Source of the DNA: an uncultured Pelagibacteraceae bacterium
Lineage (GTDB): Bacteria; Pseudomonadota; Alphaproteobacteria; Pelagibacterales; Pelagibacteraceae
Direction of reading: 5' to 3'
Assembly (NCBI GenBank): GCA_902611845.1
Contig: CACMAX010000007.1
Coordinates: forward strand, 1 to 64,000
Length of the DNA: 64,000 nucleotides
Made by a program: the position numbers and the translations under genes. The notes under the pieces are model-generated. The model did no database searches. It was not told the origin of the DNA and was given only the letters and a program-made list of their open reading frames with translations. This document shows, piece by piece, positions 34,655 to 48,582 of this stretch; positions within the stretch are counted from its first letter, which is position 1, and each line of letters opens with the position of its first letter.

Positions 34655-35277
34655 TATTGATACCTTTTTTCTAATTCTTTAACTGAACTCTCAGTAAAAA
34701 TAATTTTTTTATATTTAACTAAATCAAATGCGCTGAAATGATTTGCATCAGTCAATTTAACATTAGGAATATTTTTAGTTGACCTTAAGATATTATCTTT
34801 TGATTTTGTATCCACAATTAATAATGAGTTGTTTGCACCAAACTTCTTTAAGAGTTCAAACATTTCTTTTGTTTTTTCAATTTTTTTTCCAAAATCATCA
34901 AAAATAATTACGTTATTTGATTTATTTTTTTCAGTAATTAGTGAAGCTATACTCATTTTTTTTTCACTCTTATTTAATTTTCTATTTTTATAATTATCCT
35001 GACCTTTTGGTCCATGGGCTATTCCACCACCTACAAATATAGGAGCTTTTTTACTAGAGTGTCTTGCATTTCCAGTACCTTTTTGTGAATAAATTTTGGA
35101 TGTTGAGCCGGTAATTTCATTTCTTTGCTTTGTTTTTGCTTTTCTACCTTTAAAATTAGCGTTTAATTTATAGATCACACCGCTCACTAATTGATTATTA
35201 ATTTTAGCGCTAAAAATTTTATCTAGCACCTCTATGCTTTGCTTTTTTCCATCAATGCTTAATTTATCTATTTTCAT
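34654..35277 (-). CDS. rplD: 50S ribosomal protein L4
   Basis: QKGTGNARHSSKKAPIFVGGGIAHGP. Confidence 0.96.
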   Translation of the reverse strand: MKIDKLSIDGKKQSIEVLDKIFSAKINNQLVSGVIYKLNANFKGRKAKTKQRNEITGSTSKIYSQKGTGNARHSSKKAPIFVGGGIAHGPKGQDNYKNRKLNKSEKKMSIASLITEKNKSNNVIIFDDFGKKIEKTKEMFELLKKFGANNSLLIVDTKSKDNILRSTKNIPNVKLTDANHFSAFDLVKYKKIIFTESSVKELEKRYQ

Positions 35278-35988
35278 TTATTTTTTCTTTTTATCTGCAG
35301 ATTTTTTTTGTTTTTCAATTTGCTCAATTTTTTCTTCAATTGACATTCGGTTAATATCTTTGACTGATTTTCTAATTAAAACTTCTGTATTTTTTGATCC
35401 AGGTATAGAACCTTTTAAATATAATAAATTATTTTCTTTGTCAGTTTTTATAACTTCAATGTTTTGTATAGTTCTAACTTTATCTCCCATATGACCAGCC
35501 ATTTTTTTTCCTTTAAAAACTTTACCTGGATCCTGTCTTTGCCCTGTTGAACCATGAGATCTATGAGAAATTGAAACACCATGAGTAGCTCTTAATCCAC
35601 CAAAATTATGCCTTTTCATTGCACCTGCAAATCCTTTACCAATTGTCTTAGATTTAACATCAACAAATTTAACATTCTCGAATATTTCTAATCCAATTTC
35701 ATTGCCTTCTTTGAAATTTTCGGTACTTTCTAACCTAAATTCTTTAAGAGTTTTTTTTGGCTCAGTATTCTTTTTAGCAAAATAACCTTTCATGGCTTTG
35801 GTTAATTTTGAGTTTTTAACTTTTCCAAACCCTATTTGTACTGCACTATATCCACGGTTTTCTTTGTTAATAACGTTTATTACTCTTCCGGTCTCCATTT
35901 TTAACACTGTAACTGGAACTGACTGGCCAGTTTTAAAAAACTCCCTAGACATTCCTATTTTTTTTCCAATTAAAGCTAAATTATCCAT
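35278..35988 (-). CDS. rplC: 50S ribosomal protein L3
   Basis: GKGFAGAMKRHNFGGLRATHGVSISHRSHGSTGQRQDPGKVFKGKKMAGHMG. Confidence 0.97.
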   Translation of the reverse strand: MDNLALIGKKIGMSREFFKTGQSVPVTVLKMETGRVINVINKENRGYSAVQIGFGKVKNSKLTKAMKGYFAKKNTEPKKTLKEFRLESTENFKEGNEIGLEIFENVKFVDVKSKTIGKGFAGAMKRHNFGGLRATHGVSISHRSHGSTGQRQDPGKVFKGKKMAGHMGDKVRTIQNIEVIKTDKENNLLYLKGSIPGSKNTEVLIRKSVKDINRMSIEEKIEQIEKQKKSADKKKK

Positions 35989-36296
35989 TATATTTTAATC
36001 TCCACATCTACTCCTGATGCTAAATCAAGTTTCATTAGTGCTTCGACTGTTGCAGGCGTTGGTTCAATAATATCTATTAATCTTTTATGAGTTCTTGTTT
36101 CGAATTGCTCTCTACTTTTCTTATCAATATGTGGTGATCTTAATACAGTGTATCTCTCTATTTTTGTTGGTAGAGGAATTGGACCTTTGATATTAGCTCC
36201 CGTTCTTTTAACGGTATTCACGATCTCTTCGGTCGACTGATCCAAAACCTTGTTGTCGTAAGCTCTTAATTTTATTCTAATATTTTGTTTATCCAT
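35988..36296 (-). CDS. rpsJ: 30S ribosomal protein S10
   Basis: [21 protein letters not shown]. Confidence 0.97.
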   Translation of the reverse strand: MDKQNIRIKLRAYDNKVLDQSTEEIVNTVKRTGANIKGPIPLPTKIERYTVLRSPHIDKKSREQFETRTHKRLIDIIEPTPATVEALMKLDLASGVDVEIKI

Positions 36297-36298
36297 AA

Positions 36299-38374
36299 TT
36301 AACCTGTTTTCTTGGTTACCTCGTCTTGAACATTTTGTGGAACCTTGTCGTAATGATCAAAAAACATTGAATATTGAGCTCTACCTTGCGACATAGATCT
36401 TAAGCTATTTATATAACCAAACATATTTGCTAATGGCACCATTGCTGTTATTACTGTTGCATTGCCTCTTTGTTCTTGTGTACTTATTTGTCCTCTTCTA
36501 CTATTCAAATCACCTATTACATCTCCCATATAATCTTCTGGAGTGACAACTTCTACTCTCATTACTGGTTCTAAAAGTTTTAGAGTTCCTCGAGTACATG
36601 CCTCTTTAAAACATTGTCTTGAAGCAAGTTCAAAAGCTAATACACTTGAGTCAACATCATGGTGCAAGCCATCTAATATAGTAACTTTGTAATCTATTAG
36701 AGGAAATCCGGCTAAGATACCACCGTCGGCTATTGTCTCTACACCCTTTTCAACACCTGGTATAAATTCTTTTGGTATTGCTCCACCTTTTATTTTGCTT
36801 TCAACTTCTCTGCCTTTACCAGGTTCAAGCGGTTCAACAGATAATTTTACTCTAGCAAACTGTCCAGCTCCACCACTCTGTTTTTTGTGTGTATAATCAA
36901 ACTCAGCTGCGTTTAATATTGTTTCTCTGTATGCAACTTGAGGTGCGCCAACATTTGCCTCGACTTTAAATTCTCTTTTCATTCGATCAACAATAATATC
37001 TAAGTGTAATTCACCCATTCCTTTTATAATTGTTTGACCTGACTCTTCATCTGACGAAACTCTAAATGATGGATCTTCTTTTGCTAATCGACCTAATGCT
37101 TCACCCATTTTTTCCTGATCAGCTTTTGATTTAGGTTCAACAGCAATTTCTATTACTGGGTCTGGAAATTCCATTGGTTCAAGTAATACTGGTGTATCTT
37201 TATTCGCCAATGTATGACCTGTTATAGTATTTTTTAATCCTGCGAGTGCAACTATATCACCCGCACTTGCTTCTTTGATGTCCTCTCTTGAATTAGCATG
37301 CATTAAAAGCATTCTTCCAACTCTTTCTTCTTTATCTGAAGAAGTGTTGTAAACTCCAGTTCCAGATTTAACTGTACCTGAATAAATTCTAATAAATGTT
37401 AGACTCCCTACAAATGGATCTGTTGCTACTTTAAAAGCTAAAGCTGAAAAAGGTGCACTATCTTCAAACTTCATTTCAATTTCCTCATCAGATCCTGGTT
37501 TTGTCCCCATAATAGATCCAAGATCCTCTGGACTAGGTAAGTAATCTACAACAGCATCTAATAATGGTTGAACACCTTTATTTTTAAATGCAGAACCTGT
37601 TAAAACTGGCACAAATTCGAAGTTTAAACATCCTTTTCTTACGCATTTAATCAAATCTTCTTGTTTAATTTCTTCACCACCTAAATAGGCTTCCATTAAT
37701 TTTTCATCTTGCTCAACAGCTGTCTCAACTAATTCTTGTCTGTATTTATCACATATATCTTTGAGATCATCTGGGATATCTTTTTCTACCCATTCAGCGC
37801 CTAGGTCTTCATTTTTCCAAACAATTGCTTTCATCTTAACTAAATCAACAACACCTTGTAATGATGCCTCTATTCCAATAGGCACCTGCATAACTAAAGG
37901 TTTAGCTCCAAGTCTATCTTTAATCATATCCACGCATCTAAAGAAATCTGCACCAGTTCTATCAAGCTTATTAACAAAGCAAATTCTTGGAACTTTATAT
38001 TTATCAGCTTGTCTCCAAACTGTTTCGGATTGTGGCTCAACACCAGCAACACCATCAAATACTGCAACAGCACCGTCCAAAACTTTTAAAGATCTTTCTA
38101 CTTCAATTGTAAAATCAACGTGGCCAGGAGTATCAATAATATTAATTCTATGCTCTTTCCAAAAACAAGTGGTTGCAGCTGATGTTATTGTAATACCTCT
38201 TTCCTGCTCTTGTTCCATCCAATCCATCGTGGCAGCACCATCATGAACTTCACCAATTTTATGACTCTTACCCGTATAATATAAGATTCTTTCTGTAGTT
38301 GTGGTTTTGCCAGCATCTATATGAGCCATAATGCCAATGTTTCTATATTTATTTAGTGGATGAGTTTTTGCCAT
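36299..38374 (-). CDS. fusA: Translation elongation factor G
   Basis: [20 protein letters not shown]; start likely at the internal Met ([10 protein letters not shown]). Confidence 0.98.
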   Translation of the reverse strand: MAKTHPLNKYRNIGIMAHIDAGKTTTTERILYYTGKSHKIGEVHDGAATMDWMEQEQERGITITSAATTCFWKEHRINIIDTPGHVDFTIEVERSLKVLDGAVAVFDGVAGVEPQSETVWRQADKYKVPRICFVNKLDRTGADFFRCVDMIKDRLGAKPLVMQVPIGIEASLQGVVDLVKMKAIVWKNEDLGAEWVEKDIPDDLKDICDKYRQELVETAVEQDEKLMEAYLGGEEIKQEDLIKCVRKGCLNFEFVPVLTGSAFKNKGVQPLLDAVVDYLPSPEDLGSIMGTKPGSDEEIEMKFEDSAPFSALAFKVATDPFVGSLTFIRIYSGTVKSGTGVYNTSSDKEERVGRMLLMHANSREDIKEASAGDIVALAGLKNTITGHTLANKDTPVLLEPMEFPDPVIEIAVEPKSKADQEKMGEALGRLAKEDPSFRVSSDEESGQTIIKGMGELHLDIIVDRMKREFKVEANVGAPQVAYRETILNAAEFDYTHKKQSGGAGQFARVKLSVEPLEPGKGREVESKIKGGAIPKEFIPGVEKGVETIADGGILAGFPLIDYKVTILDGLHHDVDSSVLAFELASRQCFKEACTRGTLKLLEPVMRVEVVTPEDYMGDVIGDLNSRRGQISTQEQRGNATVITAMVPLANMFGYINSLRSMSQGRAQYSMFFDHYDKVPQNVQDEVTKKTG

Positions 38375-38379
38375 ATTAT

Positions 38380-38850
38380 TTACCATCTGAAATGTGCAAA
38401 AGCTTTATTTGACTCTGCCATTTTATGTGTATCCTCTTTCTTTTTTATTGCTGAACCCCTTTTTTGATAAGCATCGAAAATTTCATTAAATAATTTATCG
38501 GACATTTTTTTATCTTTTCTTTTTCTTGATGCATCAATAATCCATCTTAATGCTAATGCTTGAGATCTTTTAGCTTTAACTTCTACTGGAACTTGATAGG
38601 TGGCCCCACCAACACGTCTTGATCGAACTTCTACAGTTGGTCTAACATTATTTATTGCATCATTAAATACTGTTAAGGGTTCGTCTTTTGATTTTGATTT
38701 AATTTTATCAATTGCATCATAAACAATTTTTTCTGCTATAGTTTTTTTACCGTCTAACATTATAGAGTTGATTAATTTTGGAATTATTACTGATTTATAT
38801 TTAGGGTCTACAATAGGAATTTTTTTAGGAGCTTTTCTTTTTCGAGACAT
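38380..38850 (-). CDS. rpsG: 30S ribosomal protein S7
   Basis: [20 protein letters not shown]. Confidence 0.97.
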   Translation of the reverse strand: MSRKRKAPKKIPIVDPKYKSVIIPKLINSIMLDGKKTIAEKIVYDAIDKIKSKSKDEPLTVFNDAINNVRPTVEVRSRRVGGATYQVPVEVKAKRSQALALRWIIDASRKRKDKKMSDKLFNEIFDAYQKRGSAIKKKEDTHKMAESNKAFAHFRW

Positions 38851-38852
38851 TT

Positions 38853-39224
38853 TTATTTACCTTTTTTCGTTCCATATAAAGAACGTCTTTGTTTTCTGTT
38901 TGCAACTCCTTGAGTGTCTAAATTACCACGCAGTATATGATATCTCACACCAGGTAAATCTTTAACACGTCCACCTCTTATTAATACTACAGAGTGCTCT
39001 TGTAAATTATGTCCTTCTCCAGGAATATATGCCGTAACTTCAAATCCATTTGATAATCTAACCCTTGCAACTTTTCTTAATGCTGAGTTTGGTTTCTTAG
39101 GAGTAGTTGTATAAACTTTTACACAAACACCTCTTTTCAAAGGTTGTTTTTGTAATGCTGGAACTTTATTCCTCGCAATTTGTTTATCTCTTCCTTTTCT
39201 TAACAACTGGTTAATTGTTGGCAT
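38853..39224 (-). CDS. rpsL: 30S ribosomal protein S12
   Basis: [30 protein letters not shown]. Confidence 0.98.
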   Translation of the reverse strand: MPTINQLLRKGRDKQIARNKVPALQKQPLKRGVCVKVYTTTPKKPNSALRKVARVRLSNGFEVTAYIPGEGHNLQEHSVVLIRGGRVKDLPGVRYHILRGNLDTQGVANRKQRRSLYGTKKGK

Positions 39225-39327
39225 AAAATTTTTTTTATATAAATTTGATTTTAGATGAAATAACTGTCAGGTTATTTGTGGCAGCGTTTAGTGCACAAGT
39301 CACTACATTCCAACCAAAAACACGCAC

Positions 39328-39355
39328 AAAATACTATAGAAATTCCATTTGTCAA
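39328..39355 (-). promoter_or_regulatory. Putative sigma70 promoter of the rpsL (str) transcription unit
   Basis: Minus-strand TTGACA-N16-TATTTT in the only sizeable gap (rpoC-rpsL) of the ribosomal block. Confidence 0.6.
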
Positions 39356-39384
39356 ATCAAAAGACATGGAAAAATAACGAATTT

Positions 39385-42300
39385 TTATTGATTTACTGGG
39401 CTTTCTGCTTGCTCAATCTTCTCGTTCTCAGCAATGAATTTTTCATCGTCTAAACGAGCTTTCTTGTTCCATAAATTTTTAACAGATCCAGTTCCGGCAG
39501 GAACTAATCTACCAACAATTACATTTTCTTTTAATCCTGATAGTTTATCTACTTTACCTTTAATAGCAGCGTCTGTTAAAACTCTTGTAGTTTCTTGGAA
39601 AGAAGCGGCTGAAATAAATGACTCTGTTTGAAGAGAAGCTTTAGTAATTCCCATTAAAACTCTTTCTCCTACTGCAGGATTTTTACCATTTTTAACTAGC
39701 TGCTCGTTCATATTTTCAAATTTTATTCTATCAATAATTTCTCCAGGTAGTAATGAACTGTCACCTTGAATTTTAACTTCAACTTTTTTCAGCATTTGTC
39801 TTAAGATAACTTCAATATGTTTATCATTAATAATTACACCTTGTAATCTATAAACATCTTGTACTTGATTTACAAAATATTCGGTTAATTCTTCAATGCC
39901 TAAAATTCTAAGAATATCATGGGGTAATGGTTGACCATCTAACAAATATTCCCCTTTTTTAATTTTTTCACCTTGATTAAAATTAATGTGTTTTCCTTTT
40001 GGTATTAAATAACTTGAAGTATCTCCATTTTCTGATTCAATTGTTACCCTTTGTTTGCCTCTTACCTCTTTTCCAAATATTACTTTACCGTCATTTTCAG
40101 CAATAATTGCGCTATCTTTTGCTTTTCTTGCTTCAAATAATTCAGCAACTCTTGGAAGACCTCCTGTAATATCTTTAGTCTTTGTAGTTTCTTTAGGAAG
40201 TCTAGCTATTACATCACCAGCTGAAATTTTTTGTCCATCTTTAACAGATAATATTGAGTCTGGAACTAAGTAATATCTTGCTTCATTATCATCAGCTTTT
40301 TTAACAACATTTCCTTTTGCATCTCTTAGAGTAATTCTTGGTTTTAAATCTGTATTTTTGGATTGAGTTTTCCAATCAACTACTGCTTTAGTAGAAATTC
40401 CAGTTGCATCATCGGTCGTTTCCGCAATTGATACACCATCTATTAAATCTACATAATTTGCTATTCCATCTTTTTCAGCAATAACAGGTGTTGTATACGG
40501 ATCCCATTCACATATTTTTGATCCCTTTTTAACTTTATTTCCATTCTCAAAGAAAAGTTTTGATCCATAAGGAACTTTGTATGCAGCTACTTGTAATCCA
40601 TTATTATCTTCTATTGATAATTCTGTATTTCTTCCCATTACAATTAAATTCTTTTTTGAGTCTACTAATAAATTTGTGTTAACAATTTTTAATATACCAT
40701 CATTATTAGATACTATTTGAGATTCTTGTTTGACTGATGCTGTTCCTCCAACGTGAAAAGTTCTCATTGTAAGTTGAGTTCCAGGTTCACCAATAGATTG
40801 AGCTGATATCATTCCAATTGCTTCCCCAACATGTACCATTTTACCTCTTGATAAATCTCTACCATAACAAGTGGCGCATACACCTTCTTTCAAACTACAC
40901 GTCATCACTGAATAAACATTCAAGTTTTTTACACCTGCTGAGTCAATTTTTTCGCATGCAGCCTCATCGATCATACTATTTTTCTTTATTAAAACTTCGC
41001 CTGTTAATGGATTTTTTACATCTTTTGCTGTTACTCTTCCAAGAGCTCTTTCTGATAAGCTGACCATTATATTTCCACCTTCTAAGACCTCTGTAAGCTT
41101 TATGAAACTTGGGTTATCACATTTAACTTGAGTAATTGTTAAATCTTGGGCAACATCACATAGTCTTCTTGTTAAATAGCCAGAACTCGCAGTCTTTAAA
41201 GCAGTATCGGCTAGTCCTTTTCTTGCACCGTGAGTAGAGTTAAAATATTCTAGAGCAGTTAAACCTTCTTTAAAGTTTGATGTAATTGGAGACTCAATAA
41301 TTTCTCCAGATGGTTTTGCAATTAAACCTCTCATACCAGCTAATTGCTTCATTTGAGCTGCAGAACCTCTTGCACCACTATCTGCCATCATAAATACTGA
41401 ATTAATTTTGAGCCCATCTTCTGTCATTTCTGTAGCAGAAATTCTTTTCATCATTTCAGATGCTACTTTATCTGTACATTTTGACCATGCATCAATAACT
41501 TTATTGTATTTTTCACCTCTAGTTATTAATCCTTCTGCATATTGATTTTCATAATCAGAAATTAATTTTTTTGTTTCATCAATTAATTGCTGTTTGTTAT
41601 CTGGAATTACTAGATCGTCTTTACCAAATGATATTCCAGCTTTAAATGCATGTTTAAATCCGAGATCTTTTAATTTATCACAAAATATTACTGTGCTTTT
41701 CTGACCAGAAAATCTGAAAACATGATCAATAACCTCAGAAACTATTTTCTTAGGCAACAATCTATCAACTAAAGCAAATTTATTATTTATATTCTTTGGG
41801 ATAAGGTTTGCTAATAAAAATCTTCCAGCTGTACTAATATGTTTTTCATATTTGGTATTATTTTTTTCGTCAATTGTTGCAAACCTTGAAACAATTCTTG
41901 AATGAACTTTAATTTGGCCAATTTCCAAAGCATGCTCAATCTCTGAGGTATTTACAAAATATCCTTCAATTCTGTCTGTTTGATATGGTGGTTGAGAGAG
42001 ATAATAAATTCCTAAAATCATATCCTGACTTGGAACGATTATAGGTTTTCCATTTGATGGGCTTAAAATATTGTTTGTAGACATCATCAGCACCCTTGCT
42101 TCTAATTGTGCCTCTAAACTTAATGGTACGTGGACTGCCATTTGATCCCCATCAAAATCTGCGTTGAATGCAGCACAAGTTAGTGGATGTAACTCTATGG
42201 CGTTACCTTCAATTAATTTTGGTTCAAAAGCTTGAACACCTAATCTGTGGAGAGTTGGAGCTCTATTTAATATTACCGGATGTTCTCTAACAATTAATTC

Positions 42301-43548
42301 TAAAGCGTCCCAAACTTCATTTCTTTCTCTTTCAACAAGTTTCTTTGCTTGTTTTATTGTTGAAGCTAATCCAAGTTTATTTAATCTTGCATATAGAAAT
42401 GGTTTAAACAATTCTAAAGCCATTTTTTTTGGCAGACCACATTCGTGTAACTTTAAATCTGGTCCAACAACAATTACTGATCTTCCAGAATAATCTACTC
42501 TTTTACCTAATAAATTTTGTCTAAACCTACCTTGTTTACCTTTTAACATTTCTGCTAAAGATTTTAATGGTCTTTTCCCTGTACCTGTAATTACTCTTCC
42601 TCTTCTACCATTGTCAAATAATGCATCTACAGACTCTTGAAGCATTCTTTTTTCATTTCTCACAATTATATCTGGAGCTTTAAGATCCATTAATCTTTTT
42701 AAACGATTATTTCTATTTATAACTCTTCTATATAAGTCATTTAAGTCAGAAGTAGCAAATCTACCTCCATCTAACGGAACTAGTGGTCTTAATTCAGGTG
42801 GAATAACTGGTATTGTTGTTAAAATCATCCATTCAGGTTTATTTCCAGTATCTATAAATGATTCAATTAATTTTAATCTTTTAATTGATCTTTCTTCTGA
42901 AACTTTTGATTTAGTTTCTTTGATTGACTTAATTAAAGCTTCTTTTTCTTGCTCTAGATCTATTGATTTTAAAATTTCTAGAATTGCTTCAGCTCCTATA
43001 CCTGCAGTAAATGATTCTTCACCATACTCATCTTGATATTTTATAAGCTCTTCTTCTCCTAATAGTTGATTCTTCTTAAGACCTGTTAAACCAGGTTCAA
43101 TAACTATAAAGTTTTCGAAATATAGTACCCTCTCAACCTCTTTTAATTTCATGTCAATTGCAAGAGATATTCTGCTTGGTAAAGATTTTAAGAACCATAT
43201 ATGAGCAACTGGTGTTGCTAAATTAATATGACCCATTCTTTCACGTCTTACATTTGACTTTGTAACCTCTACACCACATTTTTCGCATATAATTCCTCTA
43301 AATTTCATTCTTTTGTATTTGCCACAAAGACATTCATAATCTTTTATTGGTCCAAATATTCTTGCACAAAATAATCCGTCTTTTTCAGGTCTAAACGTTC
43401 TATAATTTATTGTTTCAGGTTTTTTAATTTCTCCATAAGTCCAAGATTTAATTTTTTCTGGACTAGCAAGAGTTATTTTTATGCTATTAAAATTTTGCGC
43501 TTCTGAAATTTCTGAAGATTTAAATAGATCTGTTAATTCTTTACTCAT
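39385..43548 (-). CDS. rpoC: RNA polymerase beta' subunit
   Basis: [16 protein letters not shown] catalytic motif. Confidence 0.98.
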   Translation of the reverse strand: MSKELTDLFKSSEISEAQNFNSIKITLASPEKIKSWTYGEIKKPETINYRTFRPEKDGLFCARIFGPIKDYECLCGKYKRMKFRGIICEKCGVEVTKSNVRRERMGHINLATPVAHIWFLKSLPSRISLAIDMKLKEVERVLYFENFIVIEPGLTGLKKNQLLGEEELIKYQDEYGEESFTAGIGAEAILEILKSIDLEQEKEALIKSIKETKSKVSEERSIKRLKLIESFIDTGNKPEWMILTTIPVIPPELRPLVPLDGGRFATSDLNDLYRRVINRNNRLKRLMDLKAPDIIVRNEKRMLQESVDALFDNGRRGRVITGTGKRPLKSLAEMLKGKQGRFRQNLLGKRVDYSGRSVIVVGPDLKLHECGLPKKMALELFKPFLYARLNKLGLASTIKQAKKLVERERNEVWDALELIVREHPVILNRAPTLHRLGVQAFEPKLIEGNAIELHPLTCAAFNADFDGDQMAVHVPLSLEAQLEARVLMMSTNNILSPSNGKPIIVPSQDMILGIYYLSQPPYQTDRIEGYFVNTSEIEHALEIGQIKVHSRIVSRFATIDEKNNTKYEKHISTAGRFLLANLIPKNINNKFALVDRLLPKKIVSEVIDHVFRFSGQKSTVIFCDKLKDLGFKHAFKAGISFGKDDLVIPDNKQQLIDETKKLISDYENQYAEGLITRGEKYNKVIDAWSKCTDKVASEMMKRISATEMTEDGLKINSVFMMADSGARGSAAQMKQLAGMRGLIAKPSGEIIESPITSNFKEGLTALEYFNSTHGARKGLADTALKTASSGYLTRRLCDVAQDLTITQVKCDNPSFIKLTEVLEGGNIMVSLSERALGRVTAKDVKNPLTGEVLIKKNSMIDEAACEKIDSAGVKNLNVYSVMTCSLKEGVCATCYGRDLSRGKMVHVGEAIGMISAQSIGEPGTQLTMRTFHVGGTASVKQESQIVSNNDGILKIVNTNLLVDSKKNLIVMGRNTELSIEDNNGLQVAAYKVPYGSKLFFENGNKVKKGSKICEWDPYTTPVIAEKDGIANYVDLIDGVSIAETTDDATGISTKAVVDWKTQSKNTDLKPRITLRDAKGNVVKKADDNEARYYLVPDSILSVKDGQKISAGDVIARLPKETTKTKDITGGLPRVAELFEARKAKDSAIIAENDGKVIFGKEVRGKQRVTIESENGDTSSYLIPKGKHINFNQGEKIKKGEYLLDGQPLPHDILRILGIEELTEYFVNQVQDVYRLQGVIINDKHIEVILRQMLKKVEVKIQGDSSLLPGEIIDRIKFENMNEQLVKNGKNPAVGERVLMGITKASLQTESFISAASFQETTRVLTDAAIKGKVDKLSGLKENVIVGRLVPAGTGSVKNLWNKKARLDDEKFIAENEKIEQAESPVNQ

Positions 43549-43549
43549 A

Positions 43550-46500
43550 TTAATTTAGCTCCACATTTAGTGCTAGAGATTTAATTTCTTTTACTAAAAC
43601 GTTAAATGACTCTGGTATACCAGACTCAAAATTTTCTTCGCCTTTTACTATTGTTTCATAAACCTTAACTCTGCCAGCTACATCATCGGACTTAACAGTT
43701 AAAATTTCTTGAAGTGTATATGATGCACCATAAGCCTCTAATGCCCAAACTTCCATTTCACCAAATCGTTGACCACCTAATTGTGCTTTACCTCCCAGAG
43801 GTTGTTGAGTTACTAGACTGTACGGACCAGTAGATCTTGCGTGAATTTTATCTTCTACTAAATGGTGAAGCTTTAACATATAAATAGTTCCAACTGTAAC
43901 TTCTCTATCAAATTTTTCACCAGTTCTTCCATCCCATAGAGTAGTTTGTCCAGAATTTGGTAACTCCGCTAGTTCCAACATTTTAGTCACATCTTTTTCT
44001 TTTGCTCCATCAAAAACTGGTGTCGCAATTGGAACACCATGTCTTATATTTGAGCATAAATCTTCAAATTCCGATTGATTTAGTTTTTCAATATCTTGAT
44101 CATATATTTCTTTACCGTATACATTTTTTAAAAATGATTTAATTTTTTCTGTTTTTTCGATTTTTTTTTGGTTTTCATTAACTAATAGATTTAATTTTTC
44201 ACCTAGTTCAGTACAAGACCATCCTAAGTGTGTTTCTAATATTTGACCAACATTCATCCTACTTGGTACACCTAAAGGATTGAGTACTATATCTACTGGT
44301 TTACCATTTTCTCTATATGGCATATCCTCAACTGGAACTATTTTACTAACAACTCCTTTATTACCATGTCTTCCAGACATTTTATCACCAGGTCTTAGTC
44401 TTCTCTTTATCGCTACAAAAACTTTAACCATTTTCATGACACTAGGTAATAAATCATCGCCTTGTCTTATTTTTAAAACTTTATCCTCAAATCTATCTTG
44501 TATGTCTTGTTTAGCACTATTGTATTGGTCTTTAATTTGGGACAGTGAAGATAATTTCGATTGATCTTCAACTGATATTTTAAATAAGTCAGAAACAGGT
44601 AAGCTTCCAATTATTTCATCTGTTAATATAGTGCTAGCATCTAATTCCTTTATTTTTTTATTTATTTTTGTCCCACTCAATATTGATGAAAGTCTTTGTT
44701 TAATACTTCTCTCAAGTATTTCCTCTTCAACTTTTTTGTCTTCTTGAACGCTTTCAATTTCAGCTCTTTCAATTGTTATAGATCTTTCATCTTTTTCAAT
44801 TCCATGTCTATTAAATACTCTCACATCAACAACAATACCACCACTACCACTTGGCATTTTTAATGAAGTGTCAGTAACATCTATTGCTTTTTCACCAAAT
44901 ATAGATCTTAATAATTTTTCCTCTGGACCCGATGCTGTATCTCCTTTTGGTGTAACTTTTCCAACTAAAATATCTCCAGGTTTAACTTCAGCTCCAATAT
45001 AAACAATTCCCGACTCATCTAAATTTTTTAAAGACTCTTCATTTACATTTGGTATATCTCGAGTAATATCTTCTTCACCAAGTTTAGTATCTCTAGCCAT
45101 TACCTCATATTCTTCAATATGGATTGAAGTGAATACATCATCAGTAACACATCTTTCTGAAATTAATATTGAATCCTCAAAATTGTAACCTTGCCAAGGC
45201 ATAAATGCTACAGTTACATTTTTTCCTAGCGCAAGCTCTCCTACTTTAGTTGATGGACCATCAGCTATAATATCACCAGCCTTAACTTTATCACCAACTC
45301 TAACTAATGGTTTTTGATTTATACAAGTATTTTGGTTTGATCTTTTAAATTTTTGTAAATTATAAATATCTACTCCTGATTTAGTATAATCTTTTTCGCC
45401 TGAAGCTTTTATAACAACTCTTTTACCATCAATTTTATCTACAACTCCCTCTCGTTTTGCAACAATCGTTACACCAGAATCAAGGGCTACATCACTTTCA
45501 ATACCTGTTCCTACTAATGGAGCTTCTGGTTTTAATAATGGAACTGCCTGTCTCATCATGTTTGAGCCCATTAATGCTCTATTTGCGTCATCATTTTCTA
45601 GAAATGGGATTAGTGAAGCAGCAACTGAAACAAGTTGTTTTGGTGATACATCGATGTAGTCAATATTTTCTGGTTTTGCCAAAATGAAATTTAGGTTTTG
45701 TCTACATGAAACCAATTCTTCGGTAAATTTACCGTTTTTATCAATAAGCGAATTAGCTTGAGCTATAGTAAATTTTGTTTCTTCCATAGCAGATAAATAT
45801 TCTATATTATTCTGAACCATTCCATCTTTAACTTTTTTATATGGGCTTTCTATAAAACCATACTTGTTAATTTTTGAGTAAGTAGATAAACTGTTTATTA
45901 GTCCAATATTTGGTCCCTCTGGAGTTTCTATTGGACATATTCTTCCATAATGAGTTGGATGAACATCTCTTACTTCAAACCCAGCTCTTTCTCTTGTTAA
46001 TCCACCTGGTCCTAATGCAGATACTCTTCTTTTGTGGGTTATCTCTGAAAGTGGGTTAGTTTGGTCCATAAACTGTGATAGTTGGGAAGTTGCAAAGAAA
46101 TCTTTTAAAGAAATTGTTAAAGGTTTTGCATTTATTAGATCTTGGGGCATTGCAGACTCAACATCTAAGGTAGTCATTTTTTCCTTAATAGCTCTCTCCA
46201 TCCTGTAAACACCTATACGTGCTTGGTTTTCAACAAGTTCTCCTACAGATCTAACTCTTCTATTGCCTAAATGGTCAATATCGTCAACTTCATCTTTACC
46301 ATCTCTTAGATCCAGCATTTTTTGAATTATTGCTAGAATGTCGTCATTTCTTAATATTGTTATTTTGTCAGAACAAGTAAGTTCTAACCTGGAGTTCATT
46401 TTTACTCTTCCAACATCTGATAAATCATATCTATCAGAACTAAAAAACAAGTTATTAAAAATCTGAGTGGCTATTTCTATTGTTGGTGGCTCTCCAGGTC

Positions 46501-47632
46501 TTAAAACTTTATAAATTTCAGTAATTGCATCATTTTTATTTTCATTTTTATCGTTAAAAATGCTCAATAATAAATATGGACCTTTATTTATAGAGTTAGT
46601 TCTTGAAATATCTAATGTTTTTATACCAGCATCTATGATTTTGCTAATAATAGTCTCATTTAATTCTGTACCAATTTTAAATATGTCATCACCAACAGTT
46701 ATGTCCCTATGTAAAAATTTACCATAAAGAGATTCGCTAGACACAAATATTTCTTTTAAACCATCATTTGATAATTTTTTTGCTGTTAAGAAGTTTATTT
46801 TTTCTCCTGATTTAACAATAACTTTATTATTTTTAGCATCAATAACCTCCTCTGAAAAATTTTTAGCTTTATAGTTCTCTGGATCAAACTTGGTTTTCCA
46901 TTTATTGATATTTTTATCATAACCTAATGTTTCTTTTTGATAAAATTCATCAACAATATCATTTTTTGAGAAACCTAAGGCTTGTAATAATGTGGAAACT
47001 AATATTTTCTTTTTCCTATCTATTCTAAAATATAATAAATCTTTAACATCAAACTCAAAATCTAACCAAGAACCTCTATTAGGAATTACTCGACAATTAA
47101 ATAATAATTTTCCACTTGCGTGAGACTTGCCTTTATCATGATCAAAAAATACGCCAGGACTTCTATGCATTTGGTTTACAACAACTCTTTGAACACCATT
47201 AGTTATAAAAGTTCCGCTGTTTGTCATCATGGGTACCTCACCCATATAAACTTCCTGCTCTTTTGCTGACAAAATATCTTTAGTATTATTCTCTTGATCT
47301 ATTTCATAAACAACTAATCTAAGTGTGCATTTAAGTGCGGCTGAATAAGTTAGCCCTCTTGCTATACACTCTTCAACATCAAATTTTGGTTTCTCTAGCT
47401 TATAAGATACATATTCTAATGTAGCTTTATCATTTAAATCTTCTATTGGAAAAATACTTTTAAAAACTCTGTCAAAGCCTTTAACAAGATGCTGTTCAAC
47501 GTCTATTCTAAATTCAGTCAATTCTTTATAAGAATTTTTTTGAACCTCAATAAGATTTGGTATTGATAAGCTCTCTTTGAGTTTTCCAAAACTCTTTCTA
47601 ATATTTTTCTTTTCTGTAAAAGATAATTGCAT
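43550..47632 (-). CDS. rpoB: RNA polymerase beta subunit
   Basis: [61 protein letters not shown]. Confidence 0.98.
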   Translation of the reverse strand: MQLSFTEKKNIRKSFGKLKESLSIPNLIEVQKNSYKELTEFRIDVEQHLVKGFDRVFKSIFPIEDLNDKATLEYVSYKLEKPKFDVEECIARGLTYSAALKCTLRLVVYEIDQENNTKDILSAKEQEVYMGEVPMMTNSGTFITNGVQRVVVNQMHRSPGVFFDHDKGKSHASGKLLFNCRVIPNRGSWLDFEFDVKDLLYFRIDRKKKILVSTLLQALGFSKNDIVDEFYQKETLGYDKNINKWKTKFDPENYKAKNFSEEVIDAKNNKVIVKSGEKINFLTAKKLSNDGLKEIFVSSESLYGKFLHRDITVGDDIFKIGTELNETIISKIIDAGIKTLDISRTNSINKGPYLLLSIFNDKNENKNDAITEIYKVLRPGEPPTIEIATQIFNNLFFSSDRYDLSDVGRVKMNSRLELTCSDKITILRNDDILAIIQKMLDLRDGKDEVDDIDHLGNRRVRSVGELVENQARIGVYRMERAIKEKMTTLDVESAMPQDLINAKPLTISLKDFFATSQLSQFMDQTNPLSEITHKRRVSALGPGGLTRERAGFEVRDVHPTHYGRICPIETPEGPNIGLINSLSTYSKINKYGFIESPYKKVKDGMVQNNIEYLSAMEETKFTIAQANSLIDKNGKFTEELVSCRQNLNFILAKPENIDYIDVSPKQLVSVAASLIPFLENDDANRALMGSNMMRQAVPLLKPEAPLVGTGIESDVALDSGVTIVAKREGVVDKIDGKRVVIKASGEKDYTKSGVDIYNLQKFKRSNQNTCINQKPLVRVGDKVKAGDIIADGPSTKVGELALGKNVTVAFMPWQGYNFEDSILISERCVTDDVFTSIHIEEYEVMARDTKLGEEDITRDIPNVNEESLKNLDESGIVYIGAEVKPGDILVGKVTPKGDTASGPEEKLLRSIFGEKAIDVTDTSLKMPSGSGGIVVDVRVFNRHGIEKDERSITIERAEIESVQEDKKVEEEILERSIKQRLSSILSGTKINKKIKELDASTILTDEIIGSLPVSDLFKISVEDQSKLSSLSQIKDQYNSAKQDIQDRFEDKVLKIRQGDDLLPSVMKMVKVFVAIKRRLRPGDKMSGRHGNKGVVSKIVPVEDMPYRENGKPVDIVLNPLGVPSRMNVGQILETHLGWSCTELGEKLNLLVNENQKKIEKTEKIKSFLKNVYGKEIYDQDIEKLNQSEFEDLCSNIRHGVPIATPVFDGAKEKDVTKMLELAELPNSGQTTLWDGRTGEKFDREVTVGTIYMLKLHHLVEDKIHARSTGPYSLVTQQPLGGKAQLGGQRFGEMEVWALEAYGASYTLQEILTVKSDDVAGRVKVYETIVKGEENFESGIPESFNVLVKEIKSLALNVELN

Positions 47633-47680
47633 CCCAGCAACTGATTAAATTAATTTAACCAGTAAATAATCCTATCTAAT

Positions 47681-48052
47681 TTATTTTAGTTCTACTTTTG
47701 CGCCAGCTGCTTCAAGTTTTTGCTTAATCTCTTCAGCTTCTTTTTTGTTAACACCTGATTTGACTTCTTTTGGTGCACCTTCAACTAAATCTTTTGCTTC
47801 TTTAAGGCCTAAAGCAGTTATAGCTCTGATCTCTTTTATAACGTTAATTTTTTTATCACCAGCTGCAGTTAGCATAATTGTAAATTCATCTTTTTCTTCT
47901 GCTGGTGCTGCTCCACCTGCTGCTGCTGGTGCCGCTGCTACAGCCGCTGCTGCAGTCACTCCCCATTTTTCTTCAAGTTGTTTTGAAAGTTCAGCTGCTT
48001 CTACAACAGTTAAACTTGATAAGTCGTCGATAATTTTATTTAAGTCAGCCAT
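47681..48052 (-). CDS. rplL: 50S ribosomal protein L7/L12
   Basis: Ala-rich hinge and [39 protein letters not shown]. Confidence 0.97.
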   Translation of the reverse strand: MADLNKIIDDLSSLTVVEAAELSKQLEEKWGVTAAAAVAAAPAAAGGAAPAEEKDEFTIMLTAAGDKKINVIKEIRAITALGLKEAKDLVEGAPKEVKSGVNKKEAEEIKQKLEAAGAKVELK

Positions 48053-48070
48053 AATTAATCTTGTCCCTGG

Positions 48071-48580
48071 TTATTTTTTTGATTTTTCGAGCGCTAAAAT
48101 AGCGATTTTTGACGCCGGCGCAAGTAAAATACTTGCTATTTTTTGTGCTGGAGACCTCAATATTCCTACTATTTTAGCCCTAGCTTCATCGAGTGAAGGT
48201 AGCGTAGCTACATTTTTTACGCCTGCAACGTCTAAAATGTCGGACCCCATGATTCCACCTAGAATCTTTAAATTTTCATTTTCTTTTGAAAAATTTGTCA
48301 ATATTTTTGCAGAAGTTATTGCATCTTCAGATAAAGCTACAGCAGTGGGGCCTGAAAACAAGTTTGAAAGATCTTTGCATCTTGTTTTTTCTAATGCCAA
48401 TTTTGTTATTCTATTATTTGTAATTTTGAATTTTATACCATGTTCTCTCATTTTAGCTCTTAAGTCATCAAGTTGATTCATCGTTAAACCTTGATAATGA
48501 GTAACTATTACAGCTTCAGATTTTTCGAACTGATTTGTCATATCTGATATATACTGTTTCTTTTGTTCTTTATTCATCAT
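48071..48580 (-). CDS. rplJ: 50S ribosomal protein L10
   Basis: VIVTHYQGLTMNQLDDLRAKMREHGIKFKITNNRI. Confidence 0.96.
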   Translation of the reverse strand: MMNKEQKKQYISDMTNQFEKSEAVIVTHYQGLTMNQLDDLRAKMREHGIKFKITNNRITKLALEKTRCKDLSNLFSGPTAVALSEDAITSAKILTNFSKENENLKILGGIMGSDILDVAGVKNVATLPSLDEARAKIVGILRSPAQKIASILLAPASKIAILALEKSKK

Positions 48581-48582
48581 AA

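Noticed and set aside
37761-38246. 161-aa plus-strand ORF
   Set aside because: Antisense within fusA; no recognisable domain
47745-48476. 243-aa plus-strand ORF
   Set aside because: Antisense to rplL/rplJ; Ala/Ser-rich composition is a mirror of conserved ribosomal genes
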